Part shown: piece by piece, positions 63,973 through 64,000 of the stretch
Layout of the letters: the number at the start of each line of letters is the position of its first letter
Position numbering within the stretch: position 1 is the first letter of the stretch
NCBI RefSeq assembly: GCF_003268855.1
Contig: NZ_QLSZ01000010.1
Span: forward strand, 62,001-126,000
Source: Flavobacterium aciduliphilum
GTDB lineage: Bacteria; Bacteroidota; Bacteroidia; Flavobacteriales; Flavobacteriaceae
DNA length: 64,000 nucleotides
Direction: 5' to 3'
Translations under genes and position numbers: made by a program
The notes under the pieces: generated by a model
What the model saw: the letters and a program-made list of their open reading frames with translations, nothing else
What the model was told of the DNA's origin: nothing
Database searches by the model: none

Positions 63973-64000
63973 AAAACATCTATTAGTAAACCTAAAGAAA

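Noticed and set aside
1-64000. CRISPR arrays, insertion-sequence transposases, prophage genes or defence islands
   Set aside because: I saw no regularly spaced repeats, transposase or phage motifs. The helicase at 47.9 kb and the HsdR_N protein at 27.5 kb lack defence partners, so I do not call either a defence system.

Overview
The window looks like a chromosomal segment of a Flavobacteriaceae bacterium, most likely Flavobacterium or a close relative. The supporting signs are AT-rich DNA, a PorQ-type type IX secretion gene next to cmk, an Oar-like TonB-dependent receptor, a CAL67264-family membrane protein, a tmRNA tag reading GENNYALAA, genes without obvious Shine-Dalgarno sequences, and several TTG-N18-22-TAnnTTTG promoters typical of Bacteroidota. 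I see no insertion sequence with a transposase, no prophage, no CRISPR array and no tRNA. Most of the window is ordinary core genome.

Layout. 1-4.9 kb: the end of a repeat-like protein, menC, a MacAB/Lol-like ABC exporter (lipoprotein adaptor, permease, ATPase) and a rhodanese. 5.0-8.7 kb: a large Oar-like TonB-dependent outer-membrane protein followed by a secreted 128-residue copy of only its N-terminal domain. 8.75-13.4 kb (minus): a tight four-gene run made of a cNMP-binding/CBS/DUF294 nucleotidyltransferase-like protein, a DEDDh exonuclease-like protein with lost metal ligands, an SGNH hydrolase and a GH32-like protein that has lost catalytic residues. 13.5-21.1 kb: a methyltransferase, a trans-sulfuration PLP enzyme divergent from an Lrp regulator, proline dehydrogenase, a small inverted-repeat element, and a photolyase/flavin reductase/DUF2452 operon. 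21.3-25.6 kb: aroB, then a polyamine operon (59-codon leader ORF, arginine decarboxylase, deoxyhypusine-synthase-like enzyme, acidic protein). 25.6-34 kb: OmpA lipoprotein, glycosyltransferase, an HsdR_N nuclease-like protein divergent from holA, EttA, a Lys1/AlaDH-type dehydrogenase and a serine hydrolase. 34.0-42.4 kb: tmRNA, lon, porQ, cmk, a nucleoside transporter and ribosomal protein S1. 42.5-50.1 kb: a GH97 glucosidase with a sugar transporter, a thioesterase, an MscS channel, a helicase and a DUF421 protein. 50.2-57.5 kb (minus): acetyl-CoA and propionyl-CoA synthetases plus a CrbS/CbrA-like symporter-histidine kinase with a receiver-only regulator and a tiny membrane protein. 57.6-63.9 kb (minus): a complete tripartite RND efflux operon with two small accessory genes.

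How the genes work together. The 50-57 kb block reads as an acetate/propionate activation module with its own sensor. The DUF294 plus exonuclease-like pair at 11-13 kb belongs to families that in Vibrio-type genomes sit beside acs and crbS, so one functional module may be split across this window. The polyamine operon fits production of homospermidine, the typical polyamine of flavobacteria. GH97 and its transporter form a small alpha-glucan utilisation unit. The most unusual items are the two degenerate enzymes held together in one operon, the leader ORF of the polyamine operon, the receiver-only output of the CrbS-like kinase, and the orphan N-terminal domain behind the TonB receptor. No wholly new system is proven from sequence alone.
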